A stretch of DNA of 64,000 nucleotides, from positions 248,001 through 312,000 of the forward strand of contig CAJUQR010000001.1 of the NCBI GenBank assembly GCA_910588185.1, given 5' to 3'. This document shows positions 50,049 through 59,006 of this stretch, in pieces. Origin of the DNA: an uncultured Peptostreptococcaceae bacterium. GTDB lineage: Bacteria > Bacillota > Clostridia > Peptostreptococcales > Anaerovoracaceae. A program made the translations under genes and the position numbers. The first letter of the stretch is position 1. Every line of letters begins with the position of its first letter. Below the pieces are notes generated by a model. It was not told the origin of the DNA, searched no databases, and worked only from the letters and a program-made list of their open reading frames with translations.

Positions 50049-51621
50049 AATTACAATGATACCGGCAACCATAAACCCTTTGACCCGATTGCCCTCTGTG
50101 GCGGCTCGGAAAAGGCGCGTTGCCGGATATGCCCGTGTATCTACGGACAGCGATGAGCAGTTCACCAGTTATGAGGCGCAGGTTGATTATTACACCAAGT
50201 TCATACAATCCAAGCCGGAATGGGAGTTCGTAAAAGTCTATACGGACGAGGGCATCTCCGGCACTAATACCAAGCACCGTGAAGGTTTCAAAGAAATGAT
50301 TGCTGATGCCCTGGACGGCAAAATCGACCTCATTGTCACCAAGTCGGTCAGCCGTTTCGCCAGAAATACCGTGGACAGTCTCGTGACGATCCGCAAGCTG
50401 AAGGAAAACGGCGTGGAATGCTACTTCGAGAAGGAGGGGATTTTTACATTTGACGGCAAAGGCGAACTGCTCATCACGATTATGTCCAGTCTTGCCCAGG
50501 AGGAAAGCCGGAGCATTTCCGAAAACATCACCTGGGGACAGCGCAAGAGTTTCTCCGATGGCAAAGTGCATCTTCCATACAAACGCTTCCTTGGCTATGA
50601 AAAGGGTGAGGACGGGCGCCCGGCAGTGATAGAGGAAGAAGCTGCCGTTGTTCGTCTGATTTACCGCCTTTTTCTTGACGGCAAGACACAAGCAGGCATT
50701 TGCAAGCACCTGGAGGAATTGGGTATCCCTTCACCGGGCGGTAAACAGACATGGAGCAAGACCACGATCACCAGTATCCTTCAGAACGAGAAATACAAGG
50801 GTGACGCGCTGCTTCAGAAGAAGTTCACGGTGGATTTCTTGGAAAAGAAAATGAAGCCCAACGAGGGCGAGGTTCCTCAATACTATGTGGAAGGCAGTCA
50901 TCCCGCCATTGTTGACCCGGATGAATGGGATCATGTGCAGTACGAATTTGCCAGACGGAAAGCCCTCGGCAAAACCTACAGCGGAAAAGGCAGTCTGACA
51001 GCCAAGTTGGTATGCGAGGATTGCGGCGGATTCTTTGGCTCAAAGGTGTGGCATTCCACGGATAAATACCGCCGCACAATCTGGCAGTGCAACAGCAAGT
51101 TTTCAAATGAGGAACGCTGCGGAACACCGACCCTTGACACCGAAACTGTTCAGCGTATGTTCATCACAGCCTACAATCAACTGATGCAGAATCGCTCCGA
51201 GATCATAAACGACTGTGAGAGTATGAGAAAATTTTTGATGGATTTCACCTCGCTGGATTCCGAAATCGACCGCCAGATGGAGGAAACCCAGGTAGTTGCC
51301 GAACTGGTCAAGACAGCGATCAAAGAGAACGCTTCTACAGCACAATCCCAGGAAGCCTACCTCAAGAAGTACGAAAGCCTAACCGCACGGTACGAAACCG
51401 CCGCCAAGGAACTGGAACGCCTGCAGGCTGAACGCACCAGGCTCAGTCAGCAGGACAAGGCAATAAGCCTTTTTATACGAACTCTGAAACGCCAGCCGGA
51501 ACGGATGGACACTTGGGACGATACCATTTGGATGGTGATGGTCGAAAAAGCCATCGTCCACAAGGACAGCAGTATCACATTCATTTTCTACAACGGCACA
51601 GAAATCAAGGCCGGAGCGTAA
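50041..51621 (+). CDS. Large serine recombinase 2
   Basis: 526 residues from ATG after GGAG. Catalytic Ser34 in GYARVSTDSD, SVSRFARNTVDS, SLAQEESRSIS; recombinase domain with GIPSPGGKQTWSKTTI; zinc ribbon CEDCGGFFGSKV...C; coiled coil at about 420-480 (AAKELERLQAERTRLS). All integrase domains are present. Tandem large serine recombinases recall ccrA/ccrB of SCC elements and other clostridial elements where both are used. The stop lies within a terminator at the prophage end. Confidence 0.94.
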   Translation: MPKITMIPATINPLTRLPSVAARKRRVAGYARVSTDSDEQFTSYEAQVDYYTKFIQSKPEWEFVKVYTDEGISGTNTKHREGFKEMIADALDGKIDLIVTKSVSRFARNTVDSLVTIRKLKENGVECYFEKEGIFTFDGKGELLITIMSSLAQEESRSISENITWGQRKSFSDGKVHLPYKRFLGYEKGEDGRPAVIEEEAAVVRLIYRLFLDGKTQAGICKHLEELGIPSPGGKQTWSKTTITSILQNEKYKGDALLQKKFTVDFLEKKMKPNEGEVPQYYVEGSHPAIVDPDEWDHVQYEFARRKALGKTYSGKGSLTAKLVCEDCGGFFGSKVWHSTDKYRRTIWQCNSKFSNEERCGTPTLDTETVQRMFITAYNQLMQNRSEIINDCESMRKFLMDFTSLDSEIDRQMEETQVVAELVKTAIKENASTAQSQEAYLKKYESLTARYETAAKELERLQAERTRLSQQDKAISLFIRTLKRQPERMDTWDDTIWMVMVEKAIVHKDSSITFIFYNGTEIKAGA

Positions 51622-51637
51622 CTGCTCCGGCTTTTTT
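51610..51637 (+). terminator. Intrinsic terminator after recombinase 2
   Basis: GCCGGAGC (51610-51617), loop GTAACT with the stop codon, GCTCCGGC (51624-51631), then six T residues. A perfect 8-bp stem. It marks the last prophage feature; GC content drops right after it. Confidence 0.9.
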
Positions 51638-51837
51638 CTTGCAGAGGAATAGTTAAAAGGTGAACATACCTTTCTCCAAAATAGACATACCTAACCCAAA
51701 ATGCACACCCCACAGACCTTTCGTTAAATTGTGCAGAGGGATAAAACACAACAGGCTCTACAGTAACTATTCCGAAGTTGCCGTAGAGCCTGCTTTCGTT
51801 AAATGGTATAGAAAAATCCTTGCAAACAGGGGCTTTT
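51638..51837. other. Prophage/chromosome junction with direct and inverted repeats, candidate attR region
   Basis: No gene. CTTTCGTTAAATTGTGCAGA (51718-51737) and CTTTCGTTAAATGGTATAGA (51793-51812) are direct repeats with 16 of 20 bases identical, and between them CAGGCTCTAC / GTAGAGCCTG (51752-51761 / 51783-51792) is a 10-bp inverted repeat. The arrangement lies between the recombinase terminator and tRNA-Pro, where a serine integrase would leave attR. The crossover core cannot be identified without the other end. Confidence 0.4.
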
Positions 51838-51894
51838 GCAAAAAGAAACTGGACACCCATTCCGATACGCTTTGTATCAAAATTGGTGTCCAGT
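51838..51894 (-). terminator. Intrinsic terminator of tRNA-Pro
   Basis: On the minus strand ACTGGACACC ... GGTGTCCAGT forms a 10-bp stem with an internal GATAC/GTATC pair, followed by TTTCTTTTTG. It begins 3 bases after the tRNA CCA end. Confidence 0.8.
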
Positions 51895-51896
51895 TA

Positions 51897-51973
51897 TGGT
51901 CGGGATGACAGGATTCGAACCTGCGGCCTTTGCGTCCCGAACGCAACGCTCTACCAAGCTGAGCCACATCCCG
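51897..51973 (-). tRNA. tRNA-Pro (anticodon CGG)
   Basis: 77 bases with CCA encoded. Acceptor CGGGATG/CATCCCG, D arm GCTC...GAGC, anticodon stem TTGCG/CGCAA with loop TTCGGGA (anticodon CGG), T arm GCAGG-TTCGAAT-CCTGT. All four stems form. Intact, although the prophage ends about 260 bases from its 3' side. Confidence 0.97.
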
Positions 51974-51999
51974 TAACGCAAAATATGTTACCACAAAAT

Positions 52000-53151
52000 C
52001 TAACTTTTGTCTACTGCACTGTTACCAATCTCCCAAATTGCATTTGCGATTTTATCTATATCGCTTTTAGTATTAAAAGGTCCTACACTTATTCTTACTG
52101 CACCGCTATCCCATGTACCTATAGTTTTGTGAGCAAGACCTGCACAATGGAACCCGCCTCTAACTGCTATATTATATTTGTTATTCAGTATAGAAGTAAC
52201 CTCTTCAGCTTCAATATTATCAATGTTAATAAGAGAAATCCCCGTTTTTTTACTGGCTTCAGGTCCATATAACTTTACAAAATTCATATTGCAAAGTTTC
52301 TCATCAAGATAACAGATAAGTTCTTCTTCATGTTTTGCTATTACATCTATTCCAAGCCTTTTTACAAAATTAGCGCAATATCCGAGACCTATTATTGCAG
52401 GTGCATTTATGGTTCCTGCTTCAAAACCATCAGGAAATGTATCAGGCTGAATACGACTTTTTGATTCTGTACCTGTACCGCCTTGAACTATTGGCCTTAA
52501 GTTTATAGACGGCGATACATATAAACATCCTGTCCCCAGAGGTCCTAAAAGACCTTTATGTCCAGGTATAGCAAGCATATCTATATGTAATTTTTCAACG
52601 TCAAGATACATTGTTCCTGCGCCTTGTGCACCGTCCACCATAAACGCAATACCATTTTTCTGTGCAATCTTGCCTATCTTCTCAAGAGGCATCTTTGTGC
52701 CTGTCACATTGGAAGCCGCAGTCACAACAATCAATTTTGTATTATTTTTTATTGATTTTTCAATGTCGCAAGGATTTATTTGTCCCAGCTCATTACCCAT
52801 TACTATAGTTTGACTTACACCTTTTTTCTCTAAAAATTTTAAAGGTCTAAGCACCGAGTTGTGCTCCATGGAAGTTGTAATTACATGATCTCCTTTTTGT
52901 AAAAATCCATGTATCCCCATATTAAGCGCTTCTGTAGTATTCTTTGTAAAAACAAGGCGCTCCGCATCCTCTATATTAAACAGCTCTGCGATAGATCTGC
53001 GAGCATGATAAACTTCCTCTCCTGTCTTCATAGACATAAAATGTCCTGATCTTCCTGGATTGCCGCAATACTTAAGTATGCACTCTTCCATTGCTGCTAC
53101 CATTCCTTTTGGCTTAGGGAAAGATGTTGCTCCATTGTCAAGATATATCAT
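52000..53151 (-). CDS. Cysteine desulfurase family aminotransferase
   Basis: 383 residues, class V PLP enzyme. YLDNGATSFPKP at the start, SMEHNSVLRP, VDGAQGAG, and the PLP lysine in IPGHKGLLGPLGTGCLYV (about 203-220). C-terminal VRGGFHCAGLAHKTIG carries the active-site Cys loop of the short TIGR01977 type. Removes sulfur from cysteine, for Fe-S or thiolation. No Suf/Isc genes beside it. AT-rich codon use marks it as chromosomal. Confidence 0.88.
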   Translation of the reverse strand: MIYLDNGATSFPKPKGMVAAMEECILKYCGNPGRSGHFMSMKTGEEVYHARRSIAELFNIEDAERLVFTKNTTEALNMGIHGFLQKGDHVITTSMEHNSVLRPLKFLEKKGVSQTIVMGNELGQINPCDIEKSIKNNTKLIVVTAASNVTGTKMPLEKIGKIAQKNGIAFMVDGAQGAGTMYLDVEKLHIDMLAIPGHKGLLGPLGTGCLYVSPSINLRPIVQGGTGTESKSRIQPDTFPDGFEAGTINAPAIIGLGYCANFVKRLGIDVIAKHEEELICYLDEKLCNMNFVKLYGPEASKKTGISLINIDNIEAEEVTSILNNKYNIAVRGGFHCAGLAHKTIGTWDSGAVRISVGPFNTKSDIDKIANAIWEIGNSAVDKS

Positions 53152-53170
53152 AATTTATTCCTCATACGAT

Positions 53171-53198
53171 AAAAATAGAGGACCAATCGGTCCTCTAT
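53171..53198 (-). terminator. Intrinsic terminator between YdcF-like and desulfurase genes
   Basis: ATAGAGGACC (53175-53184), loop AATC, GGTCCTCTAT (53189-53198): a perfect 10-bp stem, followed on the minus strand by TTTTT. It ends the operon that runs down from the right, so the desulfurase probably has read-through or a weak separate promoter. Confidence 0.85.
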
Positions 53199-53253
53199 AT
53201 ACTATGCTGCCATATGCTGTTTTGTTACATCTTGCTGCCCTTTAATAAAACAA

Positions 53254-53970
53254 TTATTCTCCGTGGCTTACAACTCCGCTTCCGCTTATTGGAATTGTCT
53301 CTCCTCCAAAAGTCGGATTAGCTCTTATGGCTGCTTTTAAAAAGTCCTTATTTCTTGCAAGGAATTCTCGAAAATCTCTATAAAACTGGCCGCTGTACTG
53401 TTCTTGATCTGAAGCCACTCCCTTAACTTCAAGTCCCAAGACTTTACCGATATAAAGGGCTCTGTACTCATGATACTTCTGAGTTACAACAACGGCTTTT
53501 TTAACACCAAATATGCTCTCAGCCCTGTACATGGATTCATATGTTGAAAATCCTGCATGATCACAAAATATATCATCTTCCGGAACGCCTGCATCTTTAA
53601 CATAATTTAGCATTACATGTATTTCATTATGTTCAATTTGCCCATTGTCGCCACTCAAAAGAATTTTAGGTGCAACGCCCTTTTTATATAACTCGATACC
53701 TACATCAAGCCTGTCTTTAAGCATCGGTGTTGGAGTTTCCCTGTCTTTGATACCTGCTCCAAGTACAATTATACACTCTGCGCCAAATTCGGTTATATCT
53801 TCAATTCCTGATTGATTTATTTCTTCTCTTCCTATTACGGTATATATAATATCATCTTTAGTATCACTCTTAACCTTGTAATTAATAAAAACGCTTATCA
53901 TGGCTACAAGCAATGCTATGGCGATAATTATCAATATACCTTTAAGCAAAATGCGTTTTAACTTTGGCAT
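53254..53970 (-). CDS. YdcF/SanA-family (DUF218) membrane-anchored protein
   Basis: 238 residues. One N-terminal membrane helix (about 8-28, LLKGILIIIAIALLVAMI), then an outside domain with IVLGAGIKDRETPTPMLKDR, ILLSGDNGQIEHNE and TYESMYRAE, then VVTQKYHEYRALYI, the DUF218 motifs. The family acts at the cell envelope, with no defined reaction. Ends about 55 bases before a strong terminator. Confidence 0.88.
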   Translation of the reverse strand: MPKLKRILLKGILIIIAIALLVAMISVFINYKVKSDTKDDIIYTVIGREEINQSGIEDITEFGAECIIVLGAGIKDRETPTPMLKDRLDVGIELYKKGVAPKILLSGDNGQIEHNEIHVMLNYVKDAGVPEDDIFCDHAGFSTYESMYRAESIFGVKKAVVVTQKYHEYRALYIGKVLGLEVKGVASDQEQYSGQFYRDFREFLARNKDFLKAAIRANPTFGGETIPISGSGVVSHGE

Positions 53971-53986
53971 AATTAAAATAATCCTT

Positions 53987-54541
53987 TTATCTGTTGTTTC
54001 GTATCTCTTCCCATTCCTCCCGCAATATAGAAAACATTAAGTTATCCCTATCACTGCCGTCATAAATGTGATATCCTCTTCTCTGCAATCCCTCATACTT
54101 GAATCCACATTTTTCTATAACCCTTTGTGAACGCTTATTAGTAGGAGAAGTACATATAGACATAACTACAAGATTGTATTTTTCAAACCCATAGTCCATA
54201 AGCGCTCTTGCCGCCTCTGTCATATATCCTTTCCCCCAGCAATCTTTTGCAAGGGAATACCCCATCTCTCTGCTGTTAACATCTTCTCTTCGCCTGTCAA
54301 AAAGCAAAGATATACTGCCAACTATTTTATTGCTTTCCTTTTCTCTTATTGCCCATGTATTTTTTTCAGGAACGAAAAGCTCTTCTATAATCTTTAGAGA
54401 TTCTTCAACGCTTTCATGGGGCTTCCAGCCTGCATTAGGACCTACGTCAGGGTCCTTTGCATAAGCATACAACCCTTTAGCATCCTCAATACATACTCTC
54501 CACGGCGTAAGCAACAATCTTTCTGTATAAATATTTTCCAT
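53987..54541 (-). CDS. GNAT N-acetyltransferase, RimJ/RimL-like
   Basis: 184 residues. TERLLLTPWRVCIEDAKGLY start; the acetyl-CoA motif is SLAKDCWGKGYMTEAARALMDYGF; NKRSQRVIEKCGFKYEG is the closing motif B of this subfamily. Acetylates a protein N-terminus or small amine; substrate unknown. Part of the minus-strand series, 16 bases before the YdcF-like gene. Confidence 0.9.
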   Translation of the reverse strand: MENIYTERLLLTPWRVCIEDAKGLYAYAKDPDVGPNAGWKPHESVEESLKIIEELFVPEKNTWAIREKESNKIVGSISLLFDRRREDVNSREMGYSLAKDCWGKGYMTEAARALMDYGFEKYNLVVMSICTSPTNKRSQRVIEKCGFKYEGLQRRGYHIYDGSDRDNLMFSILREEWEEIRNNR

Positions 54542-54550
54542 ACAAGTCCC

Positions 54551-56629
54551 CTACTCTGTAGTACTTAGGATTTCATTTCCCTTCTTTTCAATTTGGCTTA
54601 CTTTCATATTTTCTGCATCTTCAGGGTCGACATCCTCAAGCAATCCTAAAATATTCTCGCCAAGATAAATGGTCTTCAAAGTTTGACCATCGAGAGTAAC
54701 TTTACTGTACTCAGTAAAGTTTTTGCCCTTTATATAGTACTTATCTCCTATCTTAACTACATCTTCTATCTTAATATCTTTTACGCCCATCTTCATTTTT
54801 ACACGTTCAAAAGGATTTTTTCCTCCATAAATATGATAATCTCCATAAAGCATATCATATCCTAAGGCCTTTAAATCAGATAAATAAGTTTCGCTGTTTT
54901 TGTGATTCTGCTGATAAGTAAATACTGTACCCACCTGCATATCAAGCATTTCCATCACGTGAGCTGCAAGCTGATATGAATGTAAGTCCTCATCATTTCC
55001 CTGAAGACCAAAGTTACTCCATATAACATATTCTGTTCCGTAAAGATTATTATTTGCCAAATCCTCTTCTTTAAGGTCTATAGCCGGAATGTGATCTCCG
55101 TACATAACTAAGACTATTGGTTCATCATATTTTTCAAATTCTTTTGTCAGCCTATCTATAAACTGATCCATCTCACGTATTTGATTTGCATAATATTCAA
55201 ATTTCCATTTTAACTCTTCTGTAGGCGCTGATGTAACAGTTACCTTAGGATTTTGAAGTACTTGTTCTCCCGGATATTTTCCATGTCCCTGAACGGATAT
55301 CGTATAAATCATATCACGTGATTCTGTAGAATTAAGCGCATCAAGCATACACTCAACCAAACCGTCATCTTTTGCCCAGTTTTTAGGAGTCTTTTCTACA
55401 TTATTCATGTATTCTATACTCGTAAAAGTATCCATTCCCATGTTTGCAAATACTGTATTTCTATTATAAAATACTGCCCTGTGATTGTGTATCGCATGTG
55501 CAGAGTATCCTAAGCTTTTAAGATCATATCCTAAAGTTTCAACTGTTTTCTCTCTGAGAATAGACTTATATGGATATTCTCCCGGACCAAAGAACTTGGC
55601 ACTCAATCCTGTCATAACTTCAAATTCTACGTTTGCAGTTCCCGCTCCGCACGCCGGAACAGTCAGCTGCCCTGAAGGATAATTTTCAACTAGACGTCTA
55701 AACGTCGGACAGACCTCTTCACTAAGTTCAATGCTCTTTATTGTCATAGGATCAATAAAAGATTCGAGCTGCAAAAATATAATGTTAGGGTGCTTATCAT
55801 CCTCATCTTTTTGCTCTAACAGCATTGCTTTGTCATCACCAAGCTCATCACTGTTAAATATGTCCAGCATAGATTCTTTACTATATCCGTCAGGCTTACT
55901 TATACCTGTATTAAGCCATGTATTTGTAAAACAATAAACTACGCCATAATCTCTATAGGCATATGCTAAGTTACCAAAGAAAGTCTCTACTTTACCCGAA
56001 CTTATCATAAATGATGTAGTGCCAAAAGTAATTACTATTACTAATCCAATTCCTATAAGATTACGTTTCCATTTTACTGGCAAACCTTTTTTAGGTCCTT
56101 TTATGTAAAGAAGAACTAAAAGACCTATAGCAATTACAACTCCAACTATCGCCAATGCTATCTCCCATGTAGAAAGATAATTTGTAACTATCGTAAGTCC
56201 ATCGTCAAGAATACTTAGATCTTTTACTGTAAAAGGCGTCATTCTTTGTGTAAGAATTACTCCGTTTACTATGCCGATTATCAGCCAAAACAGGGAAACT
56301 ATAGTGTATACAAACACTCTTCTTTTAAAAACAGATGCTATAACCAATGTTGTAAATATAATCATAGCATTATATATAAATACTATCGGTTCATGTAATG
56401 CAAACTGTATTCCTCCCCAAATTGATGTAGTAGGAAATCTGCCCAGTGTTTCTATAATCAAATTCAAAATCAAAGACCATAATGCAGCTACAGCAAAACT
56501 GTTATGGGTTAATTTGTGAAGTCTTTGCCTATTAGTCATAGTTTCAACTTCTTGTATAGTTTGTTCAACTTTCCGGTCTAATTTTTCAAATTTATCAAAC
56601 TTTCTTGATTCATTAGTTTCTTTATTCAT
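54551..56629 (-). CDS. LTA synthase-family sulfatase-fold transferase
   Basis: 692 residues. Five membrane helices in the first 210 residues, then an extracellular alkaline-phosphatase-like domain: VPACGAGTANVEFEVMTGL with the nucleophilic Thr, ISVQGHGKYPG and MYGDHIPAID for metal binding. C-terminal 100 residues are an added beta-rich domain. Transfers glycerol-phosphate or a related head group to envelope polymers. Start codon overlaps rsmA by 4 bases. Confidence 0.88.
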   Translation of the reverse strand: MNKETNESRKFDKFEKLDRKVEQTIQEVETMTNRQRLHKLTHNSFAVAALWSLILNLIIETLGRFPTTSIWGGIQFALHEPIVFIYNAMIIFTTLVIASVFKRRVFVYTIVSLFWLIIGIVNGVILTQRMTPFTVKDLSILDDGLTIVTNYLSTWEIALAIVGVVIAIGLLVLLYIKGPKKGLPVKWKRNLIGIGLVIVITFGTTSFMISSGKVETFFGNLAYAYRDYGVVYCFTNTWLNTGISKPDGYSKESMLDIFNSDELGDDKAMLLEQKDEDDKHPNIIFLQLESFIDPMTIKSIELSEEVCPTFRRLVENYPSGQLTVPACGAGTANVEFEVMTGLSAKFFGPGEYPYKSILREKTVETLGYDLKSLGYSAHAIHNHRAVFYNRNTVFANMGMDTFTSIEYMNNVEKTPKNWAKDDGLVECMLDALNSTESRDMIYTISVQGHGKYPGEQVLQNPKVTVTSAPTEELKWKFEYYANQIREMDQFIDRLTKEFEKYDEPIVLVMYGDHIPAIDLKEEDLANNNLYGTEYVIWSNFGLQGNDEDLHSYQLAAHVMEMLDMQVGTVFTYQQNHKNSETYLSDLKALGYDMLYGDYHIYGGKNPFERVKMKMGVKDIKIEDVVKIGDKYYIKGKNFTEYSKVTLDGQTLKTIYLGENILGLLEDVDPEDAENMKVSQIEKKGNEILSTTE

Positions 56630-57480
56630 AATCTCTTGCCCACCTCATTTGATATTTTTCCAAATTCCTCTAGTGATAACGTTTCTGCCCTTCTTCCAGG
56701 CTCAATTCCGGCTGCTTTCAGACTTGACGACACTATGTCTTTGCTTATCCCCTGTACTGTCTGCAATGAATTTAACAGTGTCTTTCTTCTTTGTCCAAAC
56801 CCTGCCCTGACGCACTCAAAAAAAAGCTTTTTATTTTGAACCTCAACTGCCTTTTCCTCTCTTATTTTAAGTTTTAAAACTACAGAGTCTACATTTGGCT
56901 GAGGAACAAATACTGATTTTGGAACATCCGCAATTTTTTCTACCAAGCAATGATACTGAACAGCTACAGACAAAGCCCCATATGCTTTATTTCCCGGACT
57001 TGCCTTTATCCTATCTGCAACTTCTTTTTGCATCATTATAGTAATACTCTCTGCTTTTACATCTTCTTCAAGAAGCTTCATTATTATAGGCGTAGTTATA
57101 TAATAAGGCAAATTACCTATTATCTTTACATCGCCTTGGTGTTCGCCTTCAATAATTTTATTAATATCAAGCTTCAAAACATCTTCATTTATAATTTTGA
57201 CATTTCCAAAGTCTTTTAATGTATAATCTAATATAGGAATAAGAGTTTTATCTATTTCTACAGCTATAACTTTTTTAGCTTTTTCAGCAGCCTCAGCGGT
57301 TATTACTCCTATCCCCGGACCTATTTCTATTACAGTGTCTTTATGGGTTATTTGAGTTCCCTCTATTATTTTATCTATTATATTCTTATCTGTGAGAAAA
57401 TTTTGACCCAAATTTTTAGAAAACTTAAAGCCATATTTTTCTTTTATTTCTCTTATCGTAGACTGCTGGTAAAGCTTCAT
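56626..57480 (-). CDS. rsmA: 16S rRNA (adenine1518/1519-N6)-dimethyltransferase
   Basis: 284 residues. KNLGQNFLTDKNIIDKII, IEIGPGIGVIT (SAM), NLPYYITTPIIMKLL (catalytic) and a C-terminal helical domain, all of KsgA/RsmA. Dimethylates two adjacent adenines in helix 45 for 30S maturation. Only one base separates it from rnmV, the usual conserved pair in Firmicutes. Confidence 0.97.
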   Translation of the reverse strand: MKLYQQSTIREIKEKYGFKFSKNLGQNFLTDKNIIDKIIEGTQITHKDTVIEIGPGIGVITAEAAEKAKKVIAVEIDKTLIPILDYTLKDFGNVKIINEDVLKLDINKIIEGEHQGDVKIIGNLPYYITTPIIMKLLEEDVKAESITIMMQKEVADRIKASPGNKAYGALSVAVQYHCLVEKIADVPKSVFVPQPNVDSVVLKLKIREEKAVEVQNKKLFFECVRAGFGQRRKTLLNSLQTVQGISKDIVSSSLKAAGIEPGRRAETLSLEEFGKISNEVGKRL

Positions 57481-57481
57481 T

Positions 57482-58042
57482 CTATTTTTCCTTTATCTTT
57501 TTTAACCCTTCGTTAAATTGTTCTTTAGTTATTCCAAAGCGATTAAGCTTTTTTAAAAAAGCATTACTGTTTCCGTATCCTATGCCTAAAATGCTTCCTA
57601 AAGTTTCTCTTCTTTCCTTAGCACATGAAGACCCCACAAGTTCAGCCTCTTCCAAATCTTTTAAAGTAAAAACAATACCGCTGTCGTCTCTAGTAAATGA
57701 AACTTTCTCCAAAGCTTCTTTGATATCTTCCGGATTTGCGTTTTCTATACCTACATCATCTCTTTTGGTGGCTTTCTTTCTGGGCATATATGCATGTTTG
57801 CTCAAAGGAAAACGCTCCGAAATTCTCCGTCTGATCTCTTCTCCGGAAAAGTCCGGATCAGTAAAAATTATTAAACCTTTTTCATTATATGCTTTTTCTA
57901 ATAACTCCCACGTTTTTCTTGTTATTCCAAATCCGTGAGTTTCTATTATCAATGCTTCTGCCGCCTGTTGCAATGCAGCAGTATCATCCCTTCCCTCTAC
58001 GACGATAGCTTCTTTAATCTTTAACTTTTTCAGCTTGTCCAT
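57482..58042 (-). CDS. rnmV: Ribonuclease M5
   Basis: 186 residues with Toprim motifs AIVVEGRDDTAAL and IFTDPDFSGEEIRRRI, and HAYMPRKKA. Matures 5S rRNA with ribosomal protein L18. Overlaps the 3' end of the DivIC-like gene by 29 bases, so translation of the two is coupled. Confidence 0.95.
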   Translation of the reverse strand: MDKLKKLKIKEAIVVEGRDDTAALQQAAEALIIETHGFGITRKTWELLEKAYNEKGLIIFTDPDFSGEEIRRRISERFPLSKHAYMPRKKATKRDDVGIENANPEDIKEALEKVSFTRDDSGIVFTLKDLEEAELVGSSCAKERRETLGSILGIGYGNSNAFLKKLNRFGITKEQFNEGLKKIKEK

Positions 58043-58493
58043 CCTTTACTGTTTCCTTATCCAATTCACTAGGCAATATAAAAAGAATCTCATTTTCTTT
58101 TATAAGCCTCAAAGTTTTTCTGGCTTGTTGTTCAATATATTCAGCTGAATCTATATGTTCAAGTTCTGCTGTAAGATCTTCTTTTGTCTTTTCCAATTCT
58201 GCATTTTTTTCTGCCAGCTTGTCTCTTTCTCCTTTTAACTGCAAAAGTTTAATTGTAGATACGCCAACAGACACGATAAATATTATAATTACCGTGCTGG
58301 CGACAAGTCTGCTAATATTTATTTTACGTTTTTTTGCACCTTTATTATCAGAAGAGTTTTCCTGTCTGCGTTGATATTCTTCTAGATTATCTCTAACCTC
58401 TTCAAGATGAATCTCCTTTTTTTTGGATTCTCTAACACTGAACTCTTTATTTCTTTTTTCAAACTCTCTGAGCCTTTTTCCTTTTTTGCTCAT
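58014..58493 (-). CDS. divIC: DivIC/FtsB-family septum initiator
   Basis: 159 residues from ATG at 58493, because GGTGGAG lies 7 bases before it; a GTG three codons upstream is less likely. Long charged N-terminal tail (1-65), membrane helix ISRLVASTVIIIFIVSVGVS, then a leucine-rich coiled coil (LQLKGERDKLAEKNAELEKT) and a small end domain. Matches DivIC/FtsB; would work with FtsL at division and sporulation septa. Confidence 0.85.
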   Translation of the reverse strand: MSKKGKRLREFEKRNKEFSVRESKKKEIHLEEVRDNLEEYQRRQENSSDNKGAKKRKINISRLVASTVIIIFIVSVGVSTIKLLQLKGERDKLAEKNAELEKTKEDLTAELEHIDSAEYIEQQARKTLRLIKENEILFILPSELDKETVKDGQAEKVKD

Positions 58494-59006
58494 GCACTCC
58501 ACCCATATAAACTAGCTCTTATCATCAGTATCTATATCTATTATCATACAAGATTATATGCTGATCCACTTCTATTAAAAGCCGTTGACAAAACTATTGA
58601 TTTTACATGAATTTTTACAACATTTTTGCTATTTCGTTGACTTTTTGATATTGTTTCTATAGCTTTTTCCAATTGCCCTATCATATTCGACAAATTTCGA
58701 CGTGATTAAAGCAAAATGTTGTAAAAATCTGCAAAACCCACATTTTTTGTCAATGCGCTTAAAAATATTTCTATATATTCCCGCAGCAACGCCGCAGTAT
58801 TATCGTGAGGTTATTATACCGTAATTGCGGCATTTATGCCGCATCAGCGGTAGCTGCCTGTGCTGAAAGCACAGAAATTATGATTCAATGTTCTCTCAGG
58901 CGCCAAAATCTTTGATTTTGCTAGCGCCGTGAGGTTATTATACCATAGCTGCAAGGATATGTTGCTATGATTCAATGAACGCTTCATTGCGGCAACGCCG
59001 TAAACA
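58494..59006. other. Long structured gap between yabQ and divIC
   Basis: About 510 bases with no credible gene. It holds an inverted repeat (58611-58630 / 58710-58728) enclosing two Spo0A-box-like TTCGACA/TTCGACG sequences 10 bases apart (58686, 58696), and a block of degenerate repeats and palindromes at 58800-59027. No tRNA or known riboswitch was seen. Confidence 0.6.

Larger units (their letters stand above)
8708..51637. mobile_element. Siphovirus-type prophage ending in two large serine recombinases
   Basis: All phage modules are present and collinear on the plus strand: replication, terminase, head, tail, lysis, then recombination. The right end is well placed just after the terminator of the second recombinase at 51637, where GC content falls sharply to host level. 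The left end is uncertain: it may lie in the 8.7-9.1 kb gap, or the defence island may be part of the same element and the end lie outside the window. No cI-like repressor or tyrosine integrase is visible. Genes for every structural step appear intact, so the prophage may be inducible. Confidence 0.8.

Noticed and set aside
58584..58615. Plus-strand TTGACA as a promoter
   Set aside because: No TATAAT-like hexamer at 16-18 bases, and there is no plus-strand gene downstream.
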